NCBI GenBank assembly: GCA_027034975.1
Contig: JALVWQ010000010.1
Location: 100,512-164,511 of the forward strand
Direction of reading: 5' to 3'
DNA length: 64,000 bases
Source: Campylobacteraceae bacterium
GTDB lineage: Bacteria > Campylobacterota > Campylobacteria > Campylobacterales > Sulfurovaceae
This document shows, piece by piece, positions 56,901-64,000 of the stretch (positions are counted from its first letter, which is position 1; each line of letters opens with the position of its first letter). Under the pieces are notes generated by a model. That model ran no database searches. It saw nothing but the letters and a program-made list of their open reading frames with translations, and had not been told where the DNA came from. The translations under genes and the position numbers were made by a program.

Positions 56901-56975
56901 GAAGGTAGAAGGCAGAAGGTTAAAGGAAACTAAAATAAATCCTTCGCCCTTCTACCTTCTACCTTCGCCCTCATT
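56901..56975. repeat. Paired heptad repeats forming a hairpin, locus D
   Basis: Left: GAAGGTA, GAAGGCA, GAAGGTT, AAAGGAA (56901-56928). Right: CCTTCGC, CCTTCTA, CCTTCTA, CCTTCGC, CCTCATT (56941-56975). Exact 7-base period on both sides and largely complementary. Lies between the divergent M15 peptidase and TauE-like permease genes. Confidence 0.7.
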
Positions 56976-57036
56976 ATTATAACATATTTAAAAAAAAGTG
57001 CTATAATCTACGATTAGTTTTTAGAGAGGACAGTGA

Positions 57037-57792
57037 ATGTTAATAGAGTTAATTGTAGTTGGGCTATTTGTTGGTGCAATTGCTGGTTTCTTTGGTGTTG
57101 GTGGGGGCATGATACTTGTACCAATGCTCATGTTACTTGGCTTTAATATTAAAGCAGCTATTGGTATGTCGGTTGTACAGATGCTCTTTAGCTCAATCTA
57201 TGGCTCCTATCTTAACTATAAAAAAGGGCTTTTAGAGGTAAACGAAGGACTCTGGGTAGGTATTGGTGGCATAATTGGTGGTGTTATTGGAGCACACTTT
57301 ACCGACATATTGCCAAAAGAGATGCTGCAGTATATATTTTTAGTTCTTGTTCTCTTTGCACTCCTTCGTGTAGCTACAGCAAAAACACCTGCAGAGGGTG
57401 CAGAAGAGAAGAGCTTTACTAAATTTACACTCTTTATTATTGGTTTAATTATTGGTACAATTGCCATGATGCTAGGTGTTGGTGGCTCGGTTATGCTTAC
57501 ACCAATTCTAATTGGCTTTTTACATATGTCGAGCAAAAAGGCAGCAACTGCTGGGCTCTTTTTTGTTGTCTTTTCCTCTGTCTCTGGCACAGTATATAAA
57601 TACTTTGCCGGCACATTTGATAACTTAAATTTAAACCTCCACCTAGTAATTGCCCTAGCCCTAGCGGCATCAATTGGAGTAATACTTGGCTTAAAGATAA
57701 AAGAAAGAATTAAAGATACCCACCATAAACGCTCTATGGTGGTACTCTATTTAGTAATTTTAGTAATGTTAGTTTATAAAATATGGTTTTAA
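57037..57792 (+). CDS. TauE/SafE-family sulfite exporter-like permease
   Basis: 251 residues, about eight hydrophobic segments in two related halves: FVGAIAGFFGVGGGMILVPMLMLLG and GLIIGTIAMMLGVGGSVMLTPILIG, the family's repeated GxGGG/GVGGS motif. Role may be export of sulfite, sulfonates or related anions; substrate not determinable. A gap of 9 bases separates it from uvrA, suggesting co-transcription. Confidence 0.85.
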   Translation: MLIELIVVGLFVGAIAGFFGVGGGMILVPMLMLLGFNIKAAIGMSVVQMLFSSIYGSYLNYKKGLLEVNEGLWVGIGGIIGGVIGAHFTDILPKEMLQYIFLVLVLFALLRVATAKTPAEGAEEKSFTKFTLFIIGLIIGTIAMMLGVGGSVMLTPILIGFLHMSSKKAATAGLFFVVFSSVSGTVYKYFAGTFDNLNLNLHLVIALALAASIGVILGLKIKERIKDTHHKRSMVVLYLVILVMLVYKIWF

Positions 57793-57801
57793 GAGGGAGA
57801 T

Positions 57802-60624
57802 ATGAGTAGCAAAATAGAAGTTTTTGGAGCAAGAGAGAATAATCTACAATCTATCAATTTAGAGATTCCAAAAAATAAGTTAGTAGTTGTAACAGGCATA
57901 AGCGGTAGCGGTAAATCGACACTCGCATTTAGCACACTCTATGCCGAAGGGCAGCGGCGTTATATTGAGTCGCTCTCTAGCTATGCTCGTCAATTCTTAG
58001 GGCGAGTAGGCAAGCCAGATGTCGATAAAATTGAGGGGCTTACCCCTGCAATTGCGATTGACCAAAAGACAACCTCTAAAAACCCGCGATCAACAGTTGG
58101 TACAATTACTGAAATATACGACTACTTGCGTCTGCTTTTTGCTCGTACAGGAAAACAGCATTGTCACCAGTGCGGAAAGCCAATTTCGCAAATGAGTGCT
58201 AGCGATATTATAACCGAGGTTATGCGACTTCCAGAGGGTGCAAAACTAATTATCTTAGCTCCGCTTGCTAAGGGTAAAAAAGGAACCTTTGCCGATTTAA
58301 TCGAGTCGCTTCGCCACAAAGGGTATGTAAGGGCTATGATCGATGGCGTAATGGTGCGGCTTGATGACGAGATAGAGCTTAGCAAAACAAAAAAGCACAC
58401 CATTAAAGCGGTAATCGATAGAGTTGTTGTAAAAGAGGAGAGCAAAGAGCGGATCGCCCAAGATGTCGAGAAGGCTCTTAACCTTAGTTTTGGCGAGGTG
58501 GAGATAGAGGTTATAAACTACGAAGAGGTAGGCTTAAACCGAAAAGATTACCACTACTCAGAGCATCTAGCTTGCTTCGATTGTAAGTTGAGTTTTGAGC
58601 CATTAGAGCCAGTAAGTTTTTCGTTTAACTCCCCAAAAGGGGCGTGCCCAGATTGCGACGGTTTGGGGATTCGCTATCGCTTAGACCTTAAAAAGGTGAT
58701 AGATCAAGAGCTCCCTATTAGCGATGGTGCTATAAAGATACTCTATGGCTTTAATAAGAGCTACTACTTTAAGTTCTTAACTGCATTTTGTGAGCAAAAC
58801 GATATAGATATAAATATCCCATACGCCCAGCTACCAGAGCATCAGAAAAAGGCTATTTTGTATGGCTTACCAATGGAGGTGAGCTTTACTTGGAAACGCC
58901 ATAAGCTTAAACGCCCATGGCCAGGGGTTATAAAGATTGCTCACGATATGTCGAGCGAAAGCAAAGATTTCGACGACTATATGGTCGAGACAGTCTGCGA
59001 TGGCTGTAGTGGGCACCGTCTTCGACCAAGGTCGCTTGCTGTAAAGATAGAGGGGAAAAACATAGCCGATATTATCGATATGCCAATCGAAGAGACATAC
59101 CAATACTTCGCAAACGAAGCAAACTTTAGCCACTTTAACTCGCAACAAGAGCTGATTGCTGCACCTATCTTAAAAGAGCTGCAAGAGAGGCTCTTTTTTC
59201 TCTATGATGTTGGGCTAGGCTATCTTACCCTAAGCCGTGATGCACGAACAATCAGCGGTGGAGAGGCACAAAGAATTAGAATTGCTAGCCAAATAGGGAG
59301 TGGACTTACAGGCGTTATGTATGTGCTCGATGAGCCAAGTATCGGCTTGCATGAGCGAGACACTCTGCGGCTTATCCGTACACTCCAGTCACTGCGAGAT
59401 AAAGGCAATAGTGTTATTGTTGTCGAGCACGATAAAGAGACAATCTTAGCAGCCGACTACATTATCGACATTGGGCCAGGTGCAGGAAAATTTGGTGGAA
59501 AAGTAGTATTTAGTGGTACCGTTGATGAGTTAAAAAAAGCCGACACCCTTACAGCCGACTACCTTTTTGGCCGTAAAACCATAGAGTATAAACAAAAACC
59601 AATTAGCGATAAGTGGCTCGAGATTAACAATGTAAATCTTAATAATATCCAAAATTTAAGTGTGAAGTTTCCACTTTCAAACTTTGTTTGTATTACAGGG
59701 GTAAGCGGAAGCGGTAAAAGCTCTTTAATTTTGCAAACACTCCTGCCAACTGCTAAAGAGATCCTTAACCGTGCCCGTAAAGTCAATAGGGTAGAGGGGG
59801 TCGAGATTAATGGCTTAGAGTATCTCGATAAGGTTATCTACCTCGACCAAAGCCCAATTGGTAGAACCCCTCGTTCAAACCCAGCAACATATACAGGAGT
59901 AATGGATGAGATCCGTAAACTCTTTGCACAAACTAAAGAGGCACAGCTAAGAGGCTACAAAATAGGGCGATTTAGCTTTAATGTTAAGGGCGGTCGCTGC
60001 GAAAAGTGCCAAGGAGAGGGGCAGATAAAGATAGAGATGCACTTTTTACCAGATGTCTTAGTAGAGTGTGACACCTGTAAAGGAACACGCTATAATGAGC
60101 AGACTCTCGAAGTACTCTATAAAGGCAAAAATATCGCTGAGGTTTTAAGTATGAGTGTTGTTGAAGCACTCGACTTCTTTAAAGCGATCCCAGCAATTGC
60201 AAGTAAACTCGAAACCCTCAAAAGCGTAGGTTTAGACTATATAACCTTAGGGCAAAATGCGACCACACTCAGTGGAGGAGAGGCACAAAGAATAAAACTC
60301 GCCAAAGAGCTCAGCCGTAAAGATACCGGCAAAACGCTCTATATTCTCGATGAACCAACAACAGGACTCCACTTTGCCGATGTCGATAGATTAACTGGTG
60401 TCTTGCACCACCTCGTAGAGCTTGGCAATAGTGTAGTCGTAATCGAGCACAACCTAGATTTAGTGAAAAACTGCGACTATATAGTCGATATGGGCCCAGA
60501 AGGTGGAAACAAAGGCGGCAAAATAGTAGCCACCGGCACCCCACAAGAGCTTGCTAAAACCCACAAAGAAACTGGCAGCTACACAGGGCAATACTTGGCT
60601 AAGGAGCTTGGGTTAGAAGATTAA
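57802..60624 (+). CDS. uvrA: Excinuclease ABC subunit A
   Basis: Nucleotide-excision repair ATPase. Two ABC modules: Walker A GISGSGKSTL and GVSGSGKSSL; signatures ISGGEAQRIRIASQIGSGL and LSGGEAQRIKLAKELS. Zinc modules CHQCGKPIS, CFDCKLSFE, CPDCDGLG and CEKCQGEGQ with CDTCKGTRY. 940 residues, full length. Last core gene before the accessory right end. Confidence 0.98.
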   Translation: MSSKIEVFGARENNLQSINLEIPKNKLVVVTGISGSGKSTLAFSTLYAEGQRRYIESLSSYARQFLGRVGKPDVDKIEGLTPAIAIDQKTTSKNPRSTVGTITEIYDYLRLLFARTGKQHCHQCGKPISQMSASDIITEVMRLPEGAKLIILAPLAKGKKGTFADLIESLRHKGYVRAMIDGVMVRLDDEIELSKTKKHTIKAVIDRVVVKEESKERIAQDVEKALNLSFGEVEIEVINYEEVGLNRKDYHYSEHLACFDCKLSFEPLEPVSFSFNSPKGACPDCDGLGIRYRLDLKKVIDQELPISDGAIKILYGFNKSYYFKFLTAFCEQNDIDINIPYAQLPEHQKKAILYGLPMEVSFTWKRHKLKRPWPGVIKIAHDMSSESKDFDDYMVETVCDGCSGHRLRPRSLAVKIEGKNIADIIDMPIEETYQYFANEANFSHFNSQQELIAAPILKELQERLFFLYDVGLGYLTLSRDARTISGGEAQRIRIASQIGSGLTGVMYVLDEPSIGLHERDTLRLIRTLQSLRDKGNSVIVVEHDKETILAADYIIDIGPGAGKFGGKVVFSGTVDELKKADTLTADYLFGRKTIEYKQKPISDKWLEINNVNLNNIQNLSVKFPLSNFVCITGVSGSGKSSLILQTLLPTAKEILNRARKVNRVEGVEINGLEYLDKVIYLDQSPIGRTPRSNPATYTGVMDEIRKLFAQTKEAQLRGYKIGRFSFNVKGGRCEKCQGEGQIKIEMHFLPDVLVECDTCKGTRYNEQTLEVLYKGKNIAEVLSMSVVEALDFFKAIPAIASKLETLKSVGLDYITLGQNATTLSGGEAQRIKLAKELSRKDTGKTLYILDEPTTGLHFADVDRLTGVLHHLVELGNSVVVIEHNLDLVKNCDYIVDMGPEGGNKGGKIVATGTPQELAKTHKETGSYTGQYLAKELGLED

Positions 60625-60633
60625 TACATAAAT

Positions 60634-60662
60634 TTGATTTTTTATGCCATTTATGGCATAAT
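60634..60662 (+). promoter_or_regulatory. Promoter with operator palindrome for the XRE-Fic unit
   Basis: -35 TTGATT (60634-60639) and -10 CATAAT (60657-60662), 17-base spacer. A perfect inverted repeat TTATGCCAT/ATGGCATAA (60642-60650 and 60653-60661) lies between them, overlapping the -10. This is the expected operator for the HTH protein encoded downstream, hence likely autorepression. Confidence 0.75.
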
Positions 60663-60686
60663 ATAAAAAATGCCAAAGGTTTTGTT

Positions 60687-61067
60687 ATGAAAAGAGTAGA
60701 TCTACTCAAAAAAGTAAAAAAGAGAAAAGATTCTATTGGCTTAACCATAGATAATATAGCAAAACTTACAAATTTAGGAAACAGAACAGTAGCACGATTT
60801 TTTGCAGGTGAAGATGTTAAATTAAGTACCCTTGAGAAAATAACAGAAGTATTAGGGTTAGATTTTGCCGGGGAAGAGCTAATAGACATTGAGACTTTAA
60901 GAGAAAATAGAGCAAAAGAGAAAGCTCTCTATATTGTCTCTTTAGTACAAGATACATCATCTCTTGAGAAACAAGGTTTAAATAATAAAGAGTTAGAACT
61001 TTTAATAAAAGATACTCAAATGCAATTTTTAACAGGTGAGTATCAAAAATATTTATGGGCTAATTAA
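60687..61067 (+). CDS. XRE-family transcriptional regulator (antitoxin-like)
   Basis: 126 residues. HTH at about 15-60: RKDSIGLTIDNIAKLTNLGNRTVARFF...LSTLEKITEVLGLDF. C-terminal half charged and helical (RENRAKEKALYIVSLVQ). AAAGG at seven bases. It is followed 3 bases later by a Fic-family gene, the usual arrangement of mobile mystery proteins A and B or of HTH-Fic toxin-antitoxin units. Confidence 0.8.
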   Translation: MKRVDLLKKVKKRKDSIGLTIDNIAKLTNLGNRTVARFFAGEDVKLSTLEKITEVLGLDFAGEELIDIETLRENRAKEKALYIVSLVQDTSSLEKQGLNNKELELLIKDTQMQFLTGEYQKYLWAN

Positions 61068-61070
61068 GTA

Positions 61071-61670
61071 GTGAGAGATAGTACAAAAATAGCAGATGCT
61101 ACACCACTAGATGATATTTCAGGCTTAAAACTAGATACCTCAAAAGTTTACACAATAGACGAAATATACTTTTACGAAGCTAAAAATATTACAAAAGCCA
61201 CTATAAAATATTTATCATCAATACCAAGCAAAAAACTAGCACCTTTTAGCTTCGAGTGGCTTATACAACTCCATTCTGAAATGTTTGGTGATGTATGGAG
61301 TTGGGCAGGTATTTTAAGACAAGTTGAACTTAGTATTGGTGTTAAAGCTTATATGGTAGGTACAGAACTCAAAAAATTAGTTGATGATTTAGCCTACTGG
61401 GAAGAAAATAAAAGTTTTGATACTATAGAAATTGCTTCAAGATTGCACCATAGAGCAGTGCAAATACATCCATTTTTAAATGGCAATGGTAGATGGAGTA
61501 GATTGTTAGCAAATATTTACCTAAAACAAAATGGCTTACAGCCCACAAAATGGAACGAAAATTTACTTGCAAAAGAGAACAGACAGAGAGAAAACTATAT
61601 CGAAGCACTTAAACTTGCTGACTTAGGAGACTATACGAAACTAATAAAGTTACAAGCAAACTTGCTTTAA
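61071..61670 (+). CDS. Fic/DOC-family protein (mobile mystery protein B type)
   Basis: 199 residues. The N-terminal DATPLDDISGLKLD and FGDVWSWAGILRQVELSIGV blocks match mobile mystery protein B. Fic core HPFLNGNGRWSR at residues 133-144. The canonical Fic motif has Asp/Glu where this one has Asn (LNG), a variant typical of this subfamily. Fic enzymes AMPylate or otherwise modify proteins; whether this variant is active is unknown. The start is GTG without a clear Shine-Dalgarno site, so translation is probably coupled to the regulator. Confidence 0.85.
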   Translation: MRDSTKIADATPLDDISGLKLDTSKVYTIDEIYFYEAKNITKATIKYLSSIPSKKLAPFSFEWLIQLHSEMFGDVWSWAGILRQVELSIGVKAYMVGTELKKLVDDLAYWEENKSFDTIEIASRLHHRAVQIHPFLNGNGRWSRLLANIYLKQNGLQPTKWNENLLAKENRQRENYIEALKLADLGDYTKLIKLQANLL

Positions 61671-61852
61671 CCCAAATTTTACTCTTTTAAAATATTTTAC
61701 ATCTATACTTCTGTTACTATTCTATTTATTAAGAAGTATACTACCGAATAAATACAAAAAAGTCAATAGTATAGTTTTTTTTGTAAGAAAAAAAGATAGT
61801 TGAAACACATTATAGACAATAAAATCTAGAAACATATACTCGATATATACTA

Positions 61853-61881
61853 TTGCAAAAAATAGTAAAATTGGTTACAAT
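61853..61881 (+). promoter_or_regulatory. Strong promoter before a 15-codon ORF
   Basis: -35 TTGCAA (61853-61858), 17-base spacer, -10 TACAAT (61876-61881). It lies in the 271-base gap between the Fic gene and the convergent membrane protein gene. The rest of the gap is AT-rich without another gene. Confidence 0.55.
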
Positions 61882-61910
61882 ATTTCAAGCCAAAGAGAGG
61901 AGGGCTAATA

Positions 61911-61958
61911 TTGAAACTCATATCTATTATTGGCGAATATATTAACTATCAAAGTTAA
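61911..61958 (+). CDS. Tiny ORF (15 aa) with strong ribosome-binding site, perhaps a gene remnant
   Basis: AGGAGG (61898-61903) is seven bases from TTG 61911, and the frame reads MKLISIIGEYINYQS then TAA. Its end overlaps the 3' end of the gene on the other strand. Promoter, leader and ribosome-binding site are strong but the ORF is short; either a truncated gene start or an expressed small peptide. Confidence 0.25.
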   Translation: MKLISIIGEYINYQS

Positions 61959-62448
61959 AATATCTTTTCTCATCTTCTTGGAGTTTGATGGTAAATTCTT
62001 TGCCTTCTCCTTTTTGGATCTTTTGAATAGCTTTTAGGATTTCTGGATTTTGGAAATAAGCTAATTTAAATCTTTTCTCTTGATCTTTTTGGATCATACC
62101 TAGCAAACCAAGAATTTCGGATCTAGAGAACTCTTTTCTTAATAAAGAGAGGTTACTATCTATTTTATCTCCGTTGATTTCAAAATATATTTTAATTACA
62201 TCATCTTCTTTTGTGTAGTTATAGTATGCAAAAAATGCTAAGAGAGCTAAAGCAACTGCACTCGATGTATCTAAAACTCCCCAAAAATCCCAAATTCCTT
62301 TTACAATATTAAGCTCTTGTAGATAGTAAGCTAAAATGCCAAAGATAAATATTACGATATATAGCCCTAGTGTATTAGTAAAGAGTTTCACTATAGCCCT
62401 TTTTGTGTTTAACTTTTCTAGAGTAATGTTTTTTAGAAGGTATTGCAC
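61942..62448 (-). CDS. Membrane protein of unknown function
   Basis: 168 residues with two membrane helices (GLYIVIFIFGILAYYL and SSAVALALLAFFAYYNY, about residues 28-45 and 63-80) and a cytoplasmic C-terminal half (KIYFEINGDKIDSNLSLLRKEFSRSEILGLLGMI...EFTIKLQEDEKRYF) without known motif. It is alone between toxin-antitoxin units. The 307-base gap to the yoeB gene (62449-62755) is AT-rich with no recognisable gene or repeat. Confidence 0.55.
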   Translation of the reverse strand: MQYLLKNITLEKLNTKRAIVKLFTNTLGLYIVIFIFGILAYYLQELNIVKGIWDFWGVLDTSSAVALALLAFFAYYNYTKEDDVIKIYFEINGDKIDSNLSLLRKEFSRSEILGLLGMIQKDQEKRFKLAYFQNPEILKAIQKIQKGEGKEFTIKLQEDEKRYFNFDS

Positions 62449-62755
62449 TGCTAAACCCTCTAGCTTCTCGTTTTATTATAGCAAGTTTATGATAATTTCT
62501 AATTTTCATAATATATCCTTTTTTAGCGAAATAGTAATAGAAAATATAGACAAAAATTGACTAGATTATTATTTTTTGAAAAAAATACTCTTATTTGATT
62601 ACGATTTTAAAAAAAGAACTTTGAAAATTTTTTGTATCTTAAAATTAAATGAGGTATAGAGTTTAACCCTTTGTAAACATATTTCTATACATAATATTAA
62701 TCAAAAATTTTTTTGTTTATAAGTTAGAGCGTACAATTCTTGGACTAGCAACCTT

Positions 62756-63013
62756 TTATCGATAATGATATCTACACTGAGCAATCATTAAATTTTCGCC
62801 ATTAACTTTATAAACCAATCGATGCTCTATAGTAATACGCCTAGACCAATAACCAGACCAATTACACTTAAGAGGTTCAGGTTCTCCAAGACCTTTAAAA
62901 GGATTTTGCTGAATCTCTTTTATTAGTCTATTAATTTTTTTTAAAATCTTTTTATCATTCTCTTGCCAATGGAGATAATCTTCCCAAGCGTCATCCGAAA
63001 AAATAAGTATCAT
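62756..63013 (-). CDS. yoeB: YoeB-family toxin
   Basis: 85 residues, RelE-superfamily mRNA interferase. The typical AWEDYLHWQENDKKILKKIN start, the GLGEPEPLK loop, SGYWSRRITIEHRLVYKV and the C-terminal CRYHYR with catalytic residues are all present. It overlaps the antitoxin gene by four bases (ATGA). Confidence 0.95.
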   Translation of the reverse strand: MILIFSDDAWEDYLHWQENDKKILKKINRLIKEIQQNPFKGLGEPEPLKCNWSGYWSRRITIEHRLVYKVNGENLMIAQCRYHYR

Positions 63014-63264
63014 TCTTCTATAAGCTCTTGCTTATTTCCAAAACCTGCTTCTAGTTGTGCAATCGAACGATTTAATCGTTTAGCATTTGTTTCGCTCTGC
63101 ATAAGGTAGATTGTCTCTTCTATGGCTCGAAAATCTTTCATAGAGATAATTACTACCGGCTCTTTATTCTGTCGTGTTACAATTACAGGCATACTATTTT
63201 CTACAACCGAGTCAAAAGTAGAAGCCAAATTTTTTCTTGTTTGAGAAAAATTTAAAGTTTGCAT
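63010..63264 (-). CDS. yefM: YefM-family antitoxin
   Basis: 84 residues. NFSQTRKNLASTFDSVVE and PVIVTRQNKEPVVIISMKDFRAIEETIYLM are the Phd/YefM DNA-binding dimer pattern; the C-terminal half neutralises YoeB. AAGGAG precedes the ATG. Upstream operator at 63278-63301. Confidence 0.93.
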   Translation of the reverse strand: MQTLNFSQTRKNLASTFDSVVENSMPVIVTRQNKEPVVIISMKDFRAIEETIYLMQSETNAKRLNRSIAQLEAGFGNKQELIEE

Positions 63265-63277
63265 AGGAACTCCTTTG

Positions 63278-63301
63278 ATATGTACATATTTTAGTACATA
63301 T
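63278..63301. promoter_or_regulatory. YefM-YoeB operator
   Basis: ATATGTAC and GTACATAT separated by eight bases, containing a TGTACA core. E. coli YefM-YoeB binds palindromes with the same TGTACA core (established). It lies 14 bases upstream of the yefM ATG. Confidence 0.75.
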
Positions 63302-63355
63302 TTACTAAAACTTTATTTAACTTTAATAATTTGTGTTTTAAAGTGTAATCTTAAC

Positions 63356-63380
63356 GCATTTGCGTTAGCAAATTCACCCC
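63356..63380. repeat. 25-bp boundary repeat, copy 1
   Basis: Begins GCATTTGCGTTAGC and ends TTCACCCC, with the small hairpin ATTTGC/GCAAAT inside. An identical copy is at 63976-64000, the last bases of the window. Preceded by TAAC, which with GCATTTGCGTTA forms a TAACGC/GCGTTA hairpin. Confidence 0.85.
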
Positions 63381-63444
63381 GCAGGAGCGAAAGCGAGTTC
63401 CTTTGGCGTCTTGCGGTTCACTCACTTTGTTCGTAAACAACGCA

Positions 63445-63515
63445 ATCGCCGTGCGAGCCTAAAAACAACAAGCAGTTGTTGTTTCCTTAACGGCTCTCCT
63501 CCACCTTAAATCGGG
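63445..63515. repeat. Hairpin-repeat array, copy 1 (71 bp, core only)
   Basis: Runs from ATCGCCGTGCGAGCC to AAATCGGG. The core hairpin AAACAACAA/TTGTTGTTT with GCAG loop lies inside an outer GAGCC/GGCTC pair. It lacks the upstream ~29 bases shared by copies 2 and 3. Confidence 0.9.
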
Positions 63516-63685
63516 CGAACGAAGGTAAGGCGTAAGCCTTAGGAGTTAAACTGCTTCAACTCCGTGCCTGAGTGAGGACAAGGTGTTGTGCAAATTTTAT
63601 ATTTGCACCGACTTGGCTGGGCGGATGATATTTATTACTTCTATGGTTGCAATCTTTCTTTGCAGTTGCTACAAGTCTCGCCGTA

Positions 63686-63786
63686 TGCTATGCTCATTTT
63701 ATTCGCATAAACGCATCGCCGTGCGAGCCTAAAAACAACAAGCAGTTGTTGTTTCCTTAACGGCTCTCCTCCACCTTAAATCGGGT
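63686..63786. repeat. Hairpin-repeat array, copy 2 (101 bp)
   Basis: Runs from TGCTATGCTC through the same core to TCGGGT. Identical to copy 3 over the full 101 bases. Composition is clearly more GC-rich than the surrounding genes. Confidence 0.92.
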
Positions 63787-63842
63787 CTAGTTTGTAATTA
63801 AGTATTAAACTTTTACAGATGTTTTACATTGCTTTGGGCGTC

Positions 63843-63943
63843 TGCTATGCTCATTTTATTCGCATAAACGCATCGCCGTGCGAGCCTAAAAACAACAAGC
63901 AGTTGTTGTTTCCTTAACGGCTCTCCTCCACCTTAAATCGGGT
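63843..63943. repeat. Hairpin-repeat array, copy 3 (101 bp)
   Basis: Same 101 bases as copy 2, 157 bases downstream. Followed by a unique 32-base stretch and the second boundary repeat at the window edge. No ORF of note is in or between the copies; the 735 bases after yefM hold only these repeats and spacers. Confidence 0.92.
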
Positions 63944-63975
63944 CAAAACGTTGCAATGCTTGTATGTAGTCTCGT

Positions 63976-64000
63976 GCATTTGCGTTAGCAAATTCACCCC
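63976..64000. repeat. 25-bp boundary repeat, copy 2, cut by the window edge
   Basis: Identical to 63356-63380. The array probably continues to the right. Confidence 0.85.

Noticed and set aside
63445..63943. CRISPR array
   Set aside because: Repeats are 71-101 bp, spacers differ widely in length (56 to 170 bp), and no cas gene is near.
63356..64000. Integron attC sites or cassette array
   Set aside because: The repeats look cassette-like and sit next to a toxin-antitoxin pair, but no RYYYAAC...GTTRRRY pairing is visible, no cassette ORFs lie between the copies, and no integrase is in the window.

Overview
The window is chromosomal DNA from a free-living member of the Campylobacterota (the former Epsilonproteobacteria), probably in or near the Sulfurimonas/Sulfurovum group; the genus is inference. 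The evidence is a low-GC, densely packed genome with a PEB4-type chaperone, the orders ileS - 37-aa membrane protein - gatA - guaB and gatC - pilT - cvpA - fur - lysS, a glyA - DUF1882-like - SPOR gene run, a MagIII-type glycosylase and a type-E (SdhABE) succinate dehydrogenase/fumarate reductase.

Layout. 0-9 kb: 3' end of a PepD-like dipeptidase, nth, PEB4 and a PPIase-less paralogue, class II aldolase, a PLP enzyme, hisD, a secreted unknown, and a metal ABC transporter pair. 8.96-9.57 kb: six tRNA genes in one minus-strand cluster (order of transcription Lys, Glu, Val, Asp, Lys, Val) behind a consensus promoter. 9.6-19.2 kb: CinA-like gene, then the plus-strand run ileS - small membrane protein - gatA - guaB - fabH - magIII - rRNA m5C methyltransferase, with a structured leader before ileS. 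19.2-22.2 kb: an accessory pocket with a truncated gene, a decayed IS200-type element and an orphan P-loop ATPase. 22.2-28.6 kb: metH, divergent from a BtuB-like TonB receptor and a membrane protein, which suggests a cobalamin theme. 29-33.5 kb: an OmpA/BON protein and a long coiled-coil protein (overlapping pair), and an App1-type phosphatase. 33.5-41.5 kb (minus strand): aroE, trpE, SPOR protein, DUF1882-like protein, glyA, a lipoprotein, a LolD-like ATPase, a membrane protein, dapE and ftrB. 41.6-46.8 kb (plus strand): gatC, pilT, cvpA, fur, lysS, mutY. 46.8-57 kb: YbaK-type deacylase, methyltransferase, rhodanese, tRNA-Ser, moeA, sdhABE, thiL, a cysteine-poor SdhB/SdhE-like protein and an M15 peptidase. 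57-60.6 kb: TauE-type permease and uvrA.

60.6-64 kb is accessory: an XRE regulator with a Fic protein of the mobile-mystery-protein-B type behind a promoter that contains a perfect operator palindrome, a membrane protein, a YefM-YoeB toxin-antitoxin pair with a TGTACA operator, and a non-coding array of ~100-bp hairpin repeats that runs off the right edge.

The most unusual observations are: (1) a protein that looks like SdhB's ferredoxin domain joined to an SdhE CCG domain with nearly all Fe-S cysteines gone, preceded by an inverted repeat that pairs with its ribosome-binding site; (2) a CvpA tail built of 21-bp tandem repeats, carrying five Campylobacter-type N-glycosylation sequons; (3) degenerate repeats with an exact 7-base period at four separate intergenic sites, two of which form self-complementary pairs; (4) the hairpin-repeat array at the right edge.
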